Of a DNA stretch of 64,000 nucleotides, positions 35,455-47,220 are shown one piece after another. Origin of the DNA: Loripinus fragilis (taxonomy: Eukaryota > Mollusca > Bivalvia > Lucinida > Lucinidae); the NCBI GenBank assembly GCA_964019695.1, contig OZ026517.1, positions 78,471,252-78,535,251 of the forward strand, read 5' to 3'. The translations under genes were made by a program, and so were the position numbers. Positions within the stretch are counted from its first letter, which is position 1. Each line of letters starts with the position of its first letter. The notes below the pieces were generated by a model. The model was not told where the DNA came from and made no database searches. It saw only the letters and a program-made list of their open reading frames with translations.

Positions 35455-36285
35455 TATAAATTTTTTTGAAAGCAGCTGTATAATAATAACATGCCTTTCT
35501 TGACCAACGAGTATCAATATATGTGACTATCCAACAATTTTGTCTGACATAGGCTGTCACGTGTTGCCTTTACATTGGCTGTATTGAAAGTCAATCACAT
35601 TAGGTGACGTCATCATGCAATATCTTATTCCTGCATCAGCAGGGACTTCACAGAGCATATTTGAAATATATGTGGTATTCTGGGGCAAAAAAATATTGTT
35701 TTTGTGAAGGTAAGATAGAAATGTCAGGGATCACCATTTTTCATTACTCGGCAAGCCTCGTGATTCCGAACGGTGATCCCGTTGGTACAGATTTTTCTAT
35801 CCCATCCTCACACTCGTGATATATTCTTTACTTTAAATTTATTAATTGTTTTTACCGAATGCTATCAATATCATGCTGAAATAAACGACAAACAATGTAT
35901 TATTTGCCTGTAGTTTCAGCATGAAGAGTTGATACCATTGGACATATTACAAGTGCATTCGACTTGATTGTCCGTCAGGCATAACTAACAAAATATCTCA
36001 TGAACTACAACAGCTACAACCTTTAAACTTTACTATTTTTTAAATCATCTGATTAATTTTGAAGGAATTCCAAATAATATAATTTGAGTTGTGACCCATG
36101 TATAGAAAAGACCAACCTTGAGGACAAGCAATATGTTGAACTCACTTATGCACGGATCCAGAGTTGGTCCTGACCCCTCCCCATAAAACATAACAAAAAT
36201 GTAGCGTTTCTTAGCAATACTGGTCTGGATCCCCTGAAAAACGAATGCATTCTATATTGGGCCCTCATCGCACGTCAGCAAAAGT
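35455..36285. other. no gene; hairpin and MITE fragments
   Basis: A short inverted pair (GGGATCACCATTTTT with AACGGTGATCCC) lies at 35727-35786. At 36150-36240, CGGATCCAGAGTTGGTCC and CTTAGCAATACTGGTCTGGA match part of the MITE family at 45648 and 62625. Confidence 0.5.
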
Positions 36286-36604
36286 AGTAAGTGAGTATGA
36301 TCAGGAAATACCACAATCACAAACCGCAGACAACCCCATGGCACCCCGAGGAAGAGCCACTTAACAATCACGAGACACCAGGAAGACAAATTAAGCAAAG
36401 CAACCAGCTCTCTTTTCCCCATCAAGACGATTGTAATACTAGGATACTAGAATGGACATTAAGTAACGTACAACAAAACATAGAACAATTACAGACTCCC
36501 ACAATGGGAGTAACAATAAACAAAAACTCAACAACAACAGAACCACCGCCTTAGAATGGACGGCAGCCTAACCACTGGGGGGGGGGGGCTTAAATGCATT
36601 TACT
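36286..36604 (+). repeat. dispersed repeat family A, complete copy
   Basis: Runs from GTGAGTATGATCAGGAAATA through CCCCATGGCACCCCGAGG, CAACCAGCTCTCTTTTCC and CACCGCCTTAGAATGGACGG to GCATTTACTGGTACC. I used it as the reference for the family. The open frame inside is incidental. Confidence 0.8.
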
Positions 36605-36819
36605 GGTACCAAATAGCTCGCATGGAGACCTTCTGACTAATTTGTAGTATTGTACAGTAGCATTGCTGATTATTTTATTCTTGAATTGGTCCCATACCAT
36701 TTTCCCATTATCGTCATAAGCACGCATACCTGCATACAAAAGACGAATATGGAATTCCAAACTGATTGATTATGAAAAATATAAGAGTCACCAGTTTCTG
36801 AATAGGGTATTCTTGAAAA

Positions 36820-37240
36820 GATAAGTGAAAGAAGTCCAAGATATATCAGATGAAATCATAACAGCAGCCGAAATTTCAATACCAAAAAAAATGATCACTG
36901 TTAGACCAAAGACTTACACAGAAACGGAAACTAGCATTTAGGCATCACAAGGAATATAATAACATTCACTACTGCAAATACAAAGCCGTATGAAACAAAG
37001 TACTCAGTGAGTTGAGAAACCAAAACAATCATATCACAATATTATTGATAAGCTTTTATATTCAGGTGATTGCAATTCGAAAACGTTTTGGAATACATAA
37101 AAAAACAAAACTTAAATTTAGGACGAGCTTCCACCAGTATACAATGTACCATCTTCACCATAGCAACTTTTATACAGAGTGATCTCGAAAAAGCCAAAAT
37201 GTTAAATACATATTTTCATACATTGTTAAGTTGTTGTTTA
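36820..37240 (+). pseudogene. LINE reverse-transcriptase-side fragment
   Basis: Conceptual translation shows SDEIITAAEISIPKKMITVR followed by PKTYT near 36852-36922, and SDLEKAKMLNTYFHT at 37181-37225. These resemble the region between endonuclease and reverse transcriptase of Jockey/CR1-like LINEs (my recollection). Frames are broken and the catalytic YxDD part is absent. Confidence 0.55.
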
Positions 37241-37599
37241 TGGCCCAAACTTAACTTAAATTGTTGATTGGGAGATAAAGCATCAACACAAACAAAAATC
37301 AAATGGGCGTGAACGAGAGCATTTTGCTCACAAGACGACAAACATATGCCTCCACTGACTCTCTTAAAATGGTAACATTAGCAGCAACTTCTTATCTTGA
37401 GTCATATAAACAGACTTTGAATACAAAGCTGTTTCCATGCATATCTTATAAGTACTGGTCTGCATCAACGTCCATCAGGTGATGTTTAAACCCGTCGCGT
37501 TCGCTGGTGTGTACTCTGGGGAGTTCGTCCTAAGAATATGCTTACTGTTGGCTTTTGTCTGTGTTTGTATTTGTTTTGTTGCTATACGTTCTAGTCAAC

Positions 37600-37800
37600 A
37601 GCTATGGCCATGGCGGGAGGGTCAATTACCCTAATCACATTTTTCTTGGGACAAGCGGTTAACCAGTACTTCGTGCACATACATTCGCTTGTTACTGACA
37701 ACAACCCTCCTTGGATGATTCAGCGAAAATAAATGTGAGGAGAATTACTAGAAATTATTTCATGATCACTCTCCACGAAAGTATGAAACTGTGCCGGGAT
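37600..37800. repeat. dispersed repeat related to 18925-19205
   Basis: Shares TTCGTGCACATAC, ACAACCCTxCTTGGATGATTC-like sequence and ATCACTCTCCACGAAA with the first copy but lacks its inserted hairpin, so it shows the ancestral arrangement. Confidence 0.55.
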
Positions 37801-38006
37801 TGTTTTAGTCCATAGTTAAATACTTTTGCTACTCTCATATTGGTTTTGGTAAATCATAACCAGAAAACGTTGACTGATAAAGCAAAACACCCCATACTAG
37901 AACGATGTGTAATGTGAAAACAGGTGGAAAAGCAGATGCATTGATCAGCCTGTGTGCGTATGCAGGCACATCCAGGTATTTAATTACCCGTAAATACATT
38001 ATACAA

Positions 38007-38142
38007 TTATTGACTTCAATAAGGTAGACATAAGGATTTATCTACCCGAAAAAATGATAATTCACCGAGGCCGCTAGGCCGTGGTGAATATCACTTTTAA
38101 GGGTAGATAAATCCTTATGTCTACCGAAATTGAAGTCAATAA
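38007..38142. repeat. inverted repeat with ~45-bp arms
   Basis: TATTGACTTCAATAAGGTAG...TTTATCTACCC is mirrored by GGGTAGATAAATCC...GAAGTCAATA around the centre GGCCGCTAGGCC. A further inverted pair (TTGTTATATGACT at ~38149 and GTCATATAACAA at ~38673) suggests that it belongs to a larger foldback element. Confidence 0.7.
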
Positions 38143-38699
38143 CTGTTTTGTTATATGACTTTTCATTCTACTTTCACTTTTGTTGTTAAAGACATGTTGA
38201 ACCATCCATCTAAGACATCTAAGCACTTTCTCACAAGTTTTAGCAACTTTTATTAAAATATAATTTAGTATTTTGAATTTCCAAATGTATATTAATTCTG
38301 TTAATGGGGAATATAAAATGTTATCATAAAACTGTTTTTTAACAGTTTATTCAAACAAAGATAAATAAGCAAACAAAACAAAACAAAACTGTTGTAAAAA
38401 TTCATGAAAGTCTCTAATTTACCTGTTAGGATGTGAAACAGCGAATCATGTCAATTTCATGCAGCACATGCTAGTTTCACACTCATCATGCTAGTTTTAT
38501 CCCTCTAGAGGGTATTATTGCAGAAGTGTCAAAAATATTAATTCTGGAAACAAGTTCGAGCTGGTTTTCATGCAATATTAACTTGTTGACCGGTTCAGAC
38601 CAGTTTCCAGGTAGACATAGAGATTTATGAAGACAATTAAGCAAATCAGGAGACAGAAATCTCTCCAGTCATATAACAACATTACATTATAGTTTATTA

Positions 38700-39213
38700 T
38701 TCAAACTCTCCGTGAGCCTAGCTTAACTATGGACATTAGTGACAGATACCTAACTGAAACAAAACGTGGATGACGTGACAGACAACGAGTACACGTGAAT
38801 ATTAACATTTCTGACCAGAACTGTCCAACCAGGTATAATTCGAACACATTGAGGGGTGAAACTGGACTTAACGGTCAATATATACTTGGTCATACAGATG
38901 CACTGATAAACGATAAGCACGTTTTTGTGAGTGTCAATACTTGTGGTTAAGACAATAAATATAGATGACTCTTACTTTTTAAAAACACTGGGTTATCTTT
39001 TCCATGGGTCCCCTTCTACCGAAAAGAAGTTTCGGTATTCTGGTAATGCAAACCGATACATTAACAAGCAATGGAGATTCTAGGATGTTCAACTGTTCAC
39101 ACTGTATCCTTACGCAAGATAAAGCAAATAAGAATTAGAAAATGCATTTTAGTGTCTTTTTCATTGAAACATTACTGAGAATTATCTGTACAACTGAAAC
39201 TGAAATGCTTGGA
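38700..39213. other. no gene recognised
   Basis: No exon-like segment or repeat match found. Confidence 0.35.
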
Positions 39214-39217
39214 TTAA

Positions 39218-39458
39218 CTCTTAAAGCGCCAATCACAACAAAAGTCGTCTTCTTTTTCAGTCTGCTCAAATGTTTTAGAAACCTCTATGACACTTTGACA
39301 AACAGTGTGGACGCAGATCAGACTGCACTAAAGCAAAGGTCTGTTCTGGGTCTCCACTTTTTGCTGCTATGCTTAAATTGTCAGTAATGTTAGGCAATTA
39401 TTTGTAGCAGACGACTTCAGCAGACGACCTTTTCAGATGCAACTTGACGCTTTAAGGG
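39218..39458. mobile_element. TTAA-flanked MITE (piggyBac-type), second copy
   Basis: TTAA + CTCTTAAAGCGCCAATCACA at the left; ...TTGACGCTTTAAGGG + TTAA at the right. It is 241 bp and aligns with 15458-15697 along its length, including GTCAGTAATGTTAGGCAATT and GCAGACGACTTCAGCAGACG. Confidence 0.8.
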
Positions 39459-39529
39459 TTAATATCATTTTCTTAACGAAATATAATTATATAGATTTTT
39501 TACGAGCGCTGAAATTACTTAAAGCCTGT

Positions 39530-40349
39530 CTCACTCAGAGCACACGGCTTATACGGTTGTCCATCCGTGTAAACCGTACATACAACCGAACCAACCGTGG
39601 CCTTATCCGCGTTACACTCGGGCCATTCGACTGTATTCGTGAAAGCCGTGTATGATTTTTAAAACTTTTAAAAAACTTACACGGGTGCCATGTCTGTGTA
39701 CAATCGTATTAGCGATCGTACGAGACCGTGAGAGACCTTACGAGACCGTATATACAACCGCACACGAAGTCCACTCCACGAGTGAGCTCAACCGGTTTTA
39801 TACAATCGCCATACGACCAATACGGTTTTATACGATCGCCATACGACCAATACGGTTCAAGTACAAATTATACATGGTCATCTGCCATTTTTATACTTTC
39901 TCTGTTGAAAGTTCGAAAACTTGTGAAGCCAAGCATTCAAAACGAGTCAATTTTATATCAAAACATACACGAATGTGTGATAATTCGAGCATAACTCGAA
40001 CTAAAGTCGGTGGAACCGTATGTAAACCCTGTAAATGTCCAGTTAATCGAGTAAAAGTCGTGTTTAATCGTACTAGGCCGTAACAGACCGTACTAGACCG
40101 TACTTGGAACCGTACAACAATCTTATGAAAATCGTTTTGCAAATCGTGTTCAAGCCGTGACAAACCTTGCTTGATCGAGTATATCCGTGCTTTGTTCGTA
40201 TATACTCGTGCTACATTCGAGTCTTAATCAGACCAACTCATCCCCAGGCACGGTCGGAGCTCAAAAGTCGTACCAGTCAACCAGTGTATAACCGAGTATA
40301 CCGTATTGGAACCGTGTGCCTAACCGTGTTCTGTGTGAGACAGGCTTTA
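39530..40349. mobile_element. TIR element packed with CCGTA/CGTA motifs
   Basis: The ends TAAAGCCTGTCTCACTCAGA and the reverse complement TAAAGCCTGTCTCACACAGA enclose 820 bp. The interior is unusually dense in short CG-bearing words (ACCGTA, ATCGTA, CCGTGT and their complements), often about 10-20 bp apart, plus a 24-bp tandem duplication (TACGATCGCCATACGACCAA twice near 39800-39860). There is no credible coding capacity; the 143-codon frame at 39652-40083 is a frame of this repeat. Confidence 0.75.
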
Positions 40350-40399
40350 CCTATATTGCTTATAAAAACTGAAATTATGCTGAAAAATAAAGTTTTTAT

Positions 40400-40495
40400 T
40401 CATGCTTTATACACTCAAATGTTGTATTCATCTTGCTTATAAATGTTAAAATGCCAATAATTGTTGGCATTTTAACATTTTTGAGCAGTTTAAAT
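40400..40495. repeat. hairpin repeat shared with 30790-30880
   Basis: TGTTGTATTCATCTTGCTTA then TTAAAATGCCAATAATTGTTGGCATTTTAA in outline (arms AAAATGCCAA and TTGGCATTTT). The 30.8-kb copy differs at several positions. Confidence 0.6.
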
Positions 40496-40499
40496 TCCA

Positions 40500-41821
40500 T
40501 ATTTAGTTGAGTTGAGCATGAAATAATCTTATAACTTCAGGGCTAGATCTGTCTTCCTATTGTTGCCGAGTATTGGTTTATGACCTATGATTACTTTAGT
40601 TCCAGTCAATGTGCACTTGTTTTTCATGCAAACAAATGAGCCGCGAAATGAGTAAATCAACAATGTCGCTGTACGTCACGAGAAGATTCAGATAAGCCAT
40701 GGCATCAGCTCAGTCTTATCAGAGTCTTCGCTGTCCGCATGAGTCACTACAGTGTAAAAAATGAGTGTAACTTTTACACCAAATGCTGACAATAACAGCT
40801 AGGAATCATTTATCTCTGGAGAAATGTTGGCCTCAGGCTGTTTTAGTAAGTGTAAGTCTACACCAAAAGCGGGGGCAGCTCAGCTGTCATCTCTTTTGGT
40901 GTTAACTTACGCACATTATCTTTTACAGTGCATCAATGCAATCAATAATAATACTCTACAATTCAATTCCAAGATCGATGCAGTGGGTTCAATATCTCGG
41001 AGCTATTTTACGTCATTTAAAAAAACGTATTTAACATGTTTACTGCCGTTTTTGTTTCTGACGTGATACAAGACATTTTATGACCTAGTGATATTAAAAC
41101 GATTAAAACAATAATAATATCAAGATCAAATTCAGCACAGGTTTTATGAAATATGAGTGTAACATGAGCAACTGTGAGATATAATTTGACTGACCTACGT
41201 CACTGTGATCACACAGCAGAGTATGTTTCAATTATCTGACCACTCTTGTGATCTGCAGCTAACCTTTGCAAACAATATGGACCCAGACTAGGTCCTACAA
41301 AACGTCGGGTCTGATATGGATCCAACATGTTGTCACTCTGATGGTATTCCTGTGTGCATGTGGTTTTGATAATTTTCTCAGCCCATTTTGTGTCACTCTT
41401 TTTCTTGAATTTAGATCTAAGACATTTTTCAGTCTCAAAAATATTCAATGTATGACGTTGATGGCTACCTTATGTACAACCTCCACGGTTAATGCAAATC
41501 TATTTGAGTTGTTGCAATGTTTAAATTGTGCCTTTATCTTTGTTTGACTTTTCAAAATAATCCTAAGGTTGATCTTCAATTGTTTTCACATTGAGTGTCC
41601 TTCATTTGTCAGATAGCCTCTCTTGCATAACCTTTTTCATTATGGTGGGGTTTCTTAGGCATGGGCGTATGGATTGGCCCATTTTTGTCTTTAAAGGGGT
41701 AAGAGAGAAATGTAAAAAGTACGATGCATTTGTCTTGAAAATGTGTATCTGTTAATGAAAACGATAAATGTTAATTGCTGGCAGCATTTCGCGTTAAAAT
41801 ATGAAAAATACACAATGTTGC

Positions 41822-41865
<44 letters not shown>

Positions 41866-42688
41866 GCACACACACAAAACATGGAAACTTTCCTCGGGGC
41901 GATTTGCTATTTTGTTTTTGCAGAACAGTGTTTAATTTTGAAAACGCCCATAAAACATTTTTTGTTGATCTTATATTCTTGGGATAAGAATGTAGTATAA
42001 GACATATATGGACAGTGCTGTTTTACATACAGTTAAACCTGTGTAAAACGGACACTCCTTAAATACAGAAAATTGTTTTTCAAAACCAACAGGTCAAAAG
42101 TATTGCAGAATGTTCCAAAGGGAGCATTCTGCAATACTTCCGACCTTCATTGAGCTACAATTTGTCATAAAGATCCTTATTTTGTGTATTTTTGAGTGGC
42201 CGTTTTACTGTATATTATCAATCCAGTGACCTATGTTAGGTCACTGGATTAATCACAACAGGGCAAAGGTGCACATGTACATGTTCTTAGGTTCTATAGG
42301 GCAAAGAACAGTCAAAAACAATTGTCCGAACATTTTGTTTAATTTTTCCTAGCAGTACAGTAGTAAATGTAGAGCTGAATTTCCAAAATCTGAAGAAATA
42401 AACTATTTTTAGTTTCACAATTCGCCAAGACAATTGCACTTTTATTTAACATGGAGATGTCCACATACTTATTGTTTTAACCGAAAAAAGAAGATACTTT
42501 TTGGTTTATATCACATTTATGCAAAGTGACAGAAATTCTCTAATGCAAAGAACCATTCTAACGAGACGTTTATTATTTTCTGGTGATAGAGCCGAGTTAA
42601 CAAATTCATGAGATTTTAGTACAAATTGCATAGACACCCTTTAGACTGTCGAGTAGTTTAGCGCTCTATTTTTTCATCAAGATACCAT
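40500..42688. other. no gene; (AAC)n microsatellite
   Basis: An uninterrupted (AAC)n run occupies about 41824-41866 and produces chance poly-Thr/Val frames. Near 41255-41330, GCAAACAATATGGACCCAGA recalls the centre of the TTAA-type MITEs. A short hairpin, TCCAGTGACCTATGTTAGGT, sits near 42231. No exon was recognised. Confidence 0.45.
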
Positions 42689-44413
42689 TGTTGCAGCACG
42701 TTTTGTAATAATGTAATAATTATTACATTTTTATTTTTTTTTATTTCATTTTGCGTTGCGAATGTCGACGCAAAATGTAATAATCTAGATTTTTTATTTC
42801 ATTTTGCGTCAATCATGTGCAGTTGGTTCAAAATGTAATAATTGTTACATTATGCGTTGATAGTAGGCATACTTTTTTTTATTACATTTTGCGTAAATGG
42901 CATCAGATCGGTTTCAAATGATAAACACTTTGTTTCATGCTATGATAGATGGCATAATTACTCAATTGTTTTGATTTTCGATGAACTGTTGATTTTTTTT
43001 ATTTATTTATTTATTTTTTTTTTATTATTATTTTTTTTTTATCAATATTGCCGTTGGATTACGCCTGTTTGCTATCCACCGACGAAGTCAGAGGGATATA
43101 TTTTTGCGTCGTCCGTGCATCCGTCCGTCCACTCCGTCCGTCCGTCCGCACTTTTGTCCGTCCGGAACCATGTCTCAGTACTTATTTGTCATATTAGAAT
43201 CATTCTTTGTACAAATGATATGTACCATGTACTCTCGATATCCTATAAGTTTCGTCAAAACCGACCCTTAAGCACTTGAGTTATAGCCCTTGTTTTAGTA
43301 AAGGCATTTATAATGCAAAACCTATATCAGCTATTTTGTATGATGATCTTCACATTTCACCAAAGCTATTATATCACACAACTTCTCACTATAGACCATA
43401 AGAGCTCAGTGCATGTGGCTTAGAATGGCAGTGTCCAAATTGTACCCCGCCTTCTTTGCCCCCACCTTAGGGGTCAAAGGTCAAATATTTAAATTTCGTA
43501 ATAACTAAGGCAGTTGTCAATATTTTTGCTGAAATTTTGCACGCAGGCAGAGCAGCAATATTTATGAAACATTAGGGATTTTAGTTTGAATGCCTGGGCT
43601 CGATCCTCCTAGGGTGTACTTAGTGGGTGGGACGGAGGCCAAAATGAATCTTTTTTCGGAATATGGTTATGTTGCATATTGATTTAAGCTGACCATGGGA
43701 GCAAATATTTTGCCTACAGACACACCCTTGACCCTGGGATTGGATCAAAAGGTCAAACCATGTCTTTTTCTGAAAGTAGTCATGTTGCATATCAAATTAA
43801 AGGGAATTGAGCACAGAGCACCATGAAAGTAAATATGCTGTGTTGCAGCACGTTTTGTAATAATGTAATAATTATTTTATTTTGATTTTTTTTATTTCAT
43901 TTTGCGCTGCGAAACGGTCTGCCCAGTTTAACAAATTCTGCATATGTATATATAACAATATGTAAAGTCTAGAAAAAAACAGGGCTATACCGGGGTAACA
44001 TCGTTAAGGTGAGAATGCAATTCAATTTTTATGAAATGTGTCCCAGTGCATTACGGTATCGGGATGTACTGTGGCTACATAGGTATAGTCAGAACGAGGC
44101 TTAAACGTTCATAGGCTTAAAATGAGAGCATAAGTTCAAAATGTCAAGGAAAGAAGAAAAAATAGGTCATTTCAATTTCAAACTTATTTTATGAAATTTC
44201 AAGATTATATCTCTAATCTAACTCAAACGAGTGAAATAAGCTAGCTTCTTCCAACATTATTTCATTTTGCGTTGATATGCACCTTATCGACGCAAAATGT
44301 AATAATCGTATTATTACATCTTTATTTCATTTTGCGTCGACGTTGGCGACGCAAAATGTAATAAAAAAATCAAAATGTAATAATTATTACATTATTACAA
44401 AACGTGCTGCAAC
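42689..44413. mobile_element. foldback element built from GCAAAATGTAATAA palindromes
   Basis: Ends TGTTGCAGCACGTTTTGTAA and its exact reverse complement enclose ~1.7 kb. The left sequence recurs internally at 43842, so one element may be nested in another. Near both ends, TTATTTCATTTTGCG and CGCAAAATGTAATAA alternate in opposite orientation at least four times on each side, giving many nested hairpins. The middle holds an unrelated CCGTCCGT-type repeat. Confidence 0.7.
43080..43830 (+). repeat. CCGTCCGT-type dispersed repeat
   Basis: Opens with the CCGTCCGTCC runs at 43110-43165, followed by GTTTCGTCAAAACCGACCCT and GGTCAAAGGTCAAATATTTA. Similar openings precede the arrays at 15.33 kb and 21.96 kb. 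The open frame 42842-43279 runs across the boundary of two repeats and is not a gene. Confidence 0.55.
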
Positions 44414-44589
44414 ATACCATATATTGTATGCACGCGAGCAACGAAGACTCTAGTGAGACAACAGAGTGGACTAGAGCTCTAATTGTTCATCCACAGCCGT
44501 CTAGGTGTTGGCTATAAGTACCAGAATTGCAAGAGTTGGCTTAGATAAATGGGTATAATGTACAAGTTTGTATGTACATCCAATAATCA

Positions 44590-44735
44590 AATCAGTCTGC
44601 GCATCCGCACAGTCTGATCAGCGTCATAGTTTTTTGTTTTCTGTCTGCTCCTTTGCTAACCACTGAGCGCCCACCAAAGACTCTGATCAGCCTGTGCGAA
44701 TGCACAGTCTTTTCAGAGTCTTCGATGGGCGTACA
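44590..44735. repeat. paired GCGCA-core palindromes
   Basis: CAGTCTGCGCATCCGCACAG...TCTGATCAGCG at ~44602 and CTCTGATCAGCCTGTGCGAA...TCAGAGTCTTCG at ~44680-44727 are related to the centre of the TTTCCAACAATGTGG MITEs but lack their ends. Confidence 0.5.
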
Positions 44736-45069
44736 TGCCAACTTGTACCTTTAACAGGACACGGGATCAAATAAGAAATGACTTCCCTTATATGTACACT
44801 TTAACATAGGTTAGGATAAGGAAAGTTTTTGAATGTAAAATTGCAATAAGTTTATTTCATCTACCAGTCAATTGGATGTTCTATGAGATGGTTCTGTTTC
44901 ATTGATAAAAAAGAAAAATAACTTTAATCTGAAGACCTGATTACTGTTTTTACATTGAAAAATAATAAACTGTCAATTTTATGTCAATTTACTGTTGAGA
45001 GCAGAATCGTATTAAGGACTGTACTTTGAATGTACACATCACTATATAGCGAAAGACTCAGGCTGTCAG

Positions 45070-45190
45070 ACATACCCAGCCTGCACACAACTTTGGACCA
45101 CCATTGGCCCATCAGCGATAGGCCATTGAGATGGCGTATCGCTGGTGGGCTGTTGGTGGTCCGACGTTGTGTGCTAGATGGGTATACATG
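45070..45190. repeat. hairpin element, ~55-bp arms
   Basis: CATACCCAGCCTGCACACAA...TTTGGACCACCA is mirrored by TGGTGGTCCGACGTTGTGTG...GGGTAT. The centre (CAGCGATAGGCCATTGAGAT) resembles the hairpin centre of the MITEs at 45648 and 62625. Confidence 0.65.
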
Positions 45191-45647
45191 TAATACTGTA
45201 CCCTCCTGAACATCTGTAGAACGCAATGTTTTTTCATTTCCTTGTTTTTACAATAACTGAAAAGAGCAGACAGAGCTTTTCAAAGACGTTAACTGTAAAG
45301 TGTCCTTGTTTTTTCAGTAAACTAGCTTTTCATGTTTTTTTTTGACATCTTGTTTCGGGGATATTTTTTCATTTTAAATTTTATACAAATGTTTTCAAAA
45401 AACCGCCAGAGATGAGAATATCTAATAGGCAACAGAATCACAACTTGTTCTCATCTTTTATGGTGTAGACAAATAAGAATTGACAGGGGTACATTATTCA
45501 CAAGCTATGCATGTACATGTACCTCCACTATTATCTGAAATAAATACCATTTGCATTCTTCGAATAAAAAGTCCGTACATGTTTGCCATATCAACTTTGT
45601 GCATGTTTAGTCACAGCTTTTGTCACATATATGAATTTGATAACAAG

Positions 45648-45946
45648 CATGCGCGGATTCAGAAAGTTTTGTCAGAGGTGGTCCAAATTTGATAACCTTT
45701 TTTTTAGTTGATGGGGGATAGGGGATCCAAATAACGCTATAAATGGGCCATCATCTGCCCGCAAGCGAAACACCATTGAAATGGCGTTTCGCTGGCGGGC
45801 AAATGATGGCCAAACATTGAATGCCGACTTGGTAGCTATGTAATTTTTCAGGGGATCCGGACCAGTATTGCAAAGAAACCCTATATTTTTGTGATTTATC
45901 AGGGGGGGGGGGGGTCCGGACCCCCTGCTTCCCTCTGGATCCGCCA
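45648..45946. mobile_element. MITE with GGATCCAGA ends and central CATT hairpin
   Basis: The left end GCATGCGCGGATTCAGAAAG and the right end ...CCTCTGGATCCGCCAATG are inverted. The centre is a strong hairpin, GCGAAACACCATTGAAATGG / CGTTTCGC with flanking CCCGC. A full relative is at 62625-62921; partial relatives are at 36150-36240 and 49425-49487. About 300 bp, non-coding. Confidence 0.7.
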
Positions 45947-46065
45947 ATGACAAACTATCTGGATTAATTTAAACGCGTCTTTAGAGGCTTGCCAAAGTTA
46001 AGAAAGAAAAAAAAAAGAACTGTTCTTCCAATGCGCCAGGACAGGCACACTCAATTTCAGTTTTA

Positions 46066-46119
46066 TCAGTAGTATGGTTCTGTGTCTTCATCTGAGTCCT
46101 GTAGTCGTCGATTCAACAA
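46066..46119 (-). CDS. gene 2, last coding exon (peptide precursor C-terminus)
   Basis: On the minus strand, TTTCCTTTTTCAG is followed by a 54-nt segment that reads LLNRRLQDSDEDTEPYY and stops with TGA (46068-46066). The frame enters at phase 0, exactly what the upstream exon (ending ...SLLSDM at a codon boundary) needs. The acidic DSDEDTEPYY end fits the C-terminus of a secreted-peptide precursor. No obvious poly(A) signal close downstream. The exon is short, so the call rests on splice signals, phase and stop. Confidence 0.65.
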   Translation of the reverse strand: MLNRRLQDSDEDTEPYY

Positions 46120-47156
46120 CTGAAAAAGGAAAGAACAAATGTTACACGTGCAATGACGTCAATCATCAGCCTCGCTCAATCAATTACATGTACATCAACC
46201 ATGATCTAAAAGGAGTACGTGTACCTGTCATTCTTTGACCCTTATCCTGCCAACACTCTTTGTCCTGAAAAAAGCGCTTGCTGCATCAATTCACATACAC
46301 TACAAATTTCCCTTTACCGTTGAAGCAAACACAATGAACCAAGATCAGATAGTGTTTGTTATCAAGCAAAATCTGTATTGCGTACATGTAGCTGTCAACT
46401 AAGACTAGAGGGCTCCTTTTGGTCGCAGTCGCAGCCTTTACGTTACAATACTGTGTTTTGATGTAAGCAACACGCTGATTCTAAATATTCATCTACAAGA
46501 TCAATCAGACTGCTAGAATATTATGTATAATTCTGTCCCGCAATCCTGAATTCAGCCTTAGTTCTGACACTTTTCAACCATTTGGGCCGTATGCGAGTGT
46601 CGAAAGGTCTGACGAGACTGTTGTTGTGCAGGTTCGTCTTGGCATTCGCTAATTGCCTTTGTGGTAAGTAACAAAGTCACATGATAGCTCCACTAATACT
46701 TCAAACACAAAAATGTAAATTCCACCAACAATAAAATCCGACAATAACCATTTAAGAATGGAAATCTTCAAACGGGTACTTTGGCAAGGAGTGAAGGCCC
46801 AGATAAAATGCAGCATAAGGCGTCATTTCATCAGGATATGATATGTTTGCTCAGACAAAATTGATCTTCAGAAAACCTTTTCGGAAATTACAACCTATAT
46901 ACCTTAATATATATAATGGAACATCCTAATTTAACTGTAGCAAACTTTATAAAAAATGTCATTAGTCTTTAAAGTTCTAAAACCGTGAATCCAGCTCTGT
47001 TTTCCCAATATGATTGCCAAGCGGGACGGAACACAAAACAGTTCATCACAAAACTGGGACAGGACGCAAGCGAACTCTTTTGCCATAGGTCGAGATCAAA
47101 TATTTTCAGCTTGAATTTCCGATTATTTTCTTATCATAAACATTTCTTGTCTAAAC

Positions 47157-47220
47157 ATATGTTATGGATGCTCAAAAGAACCGTCTTCAAAAGACGGTTC
47201 TTTTAGTATCCATAACATAT
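47157..47220. repeat. near-perfect 64-bp palindrome
   Basis: ATATGTTATGGATGCTCAAA...CCGTCTT pairs with AAGACGGTTCTTTTAGTATC...ATAT, with about two mismatches. It is unrelated to the 15110 palindrome. Confidence 0.8.

Noticed and set aside
39652..40083. 143-codon frame as a gene
   Set aside because: Lies wholly inside the CCGTA-rich TIR element and reads its repeated words.
41691..42000. poly-Val / poly-Thr frames
   Set aside because: Artefacts of the (AAC)n microsatellite.
42842..43279. 145-codon frame as a small membrane protein
   Set aside because: Hydrophobic run is encoded by a T-rich tract, and the frame crosses from the foldback element into a CCGTCCGT repeat.
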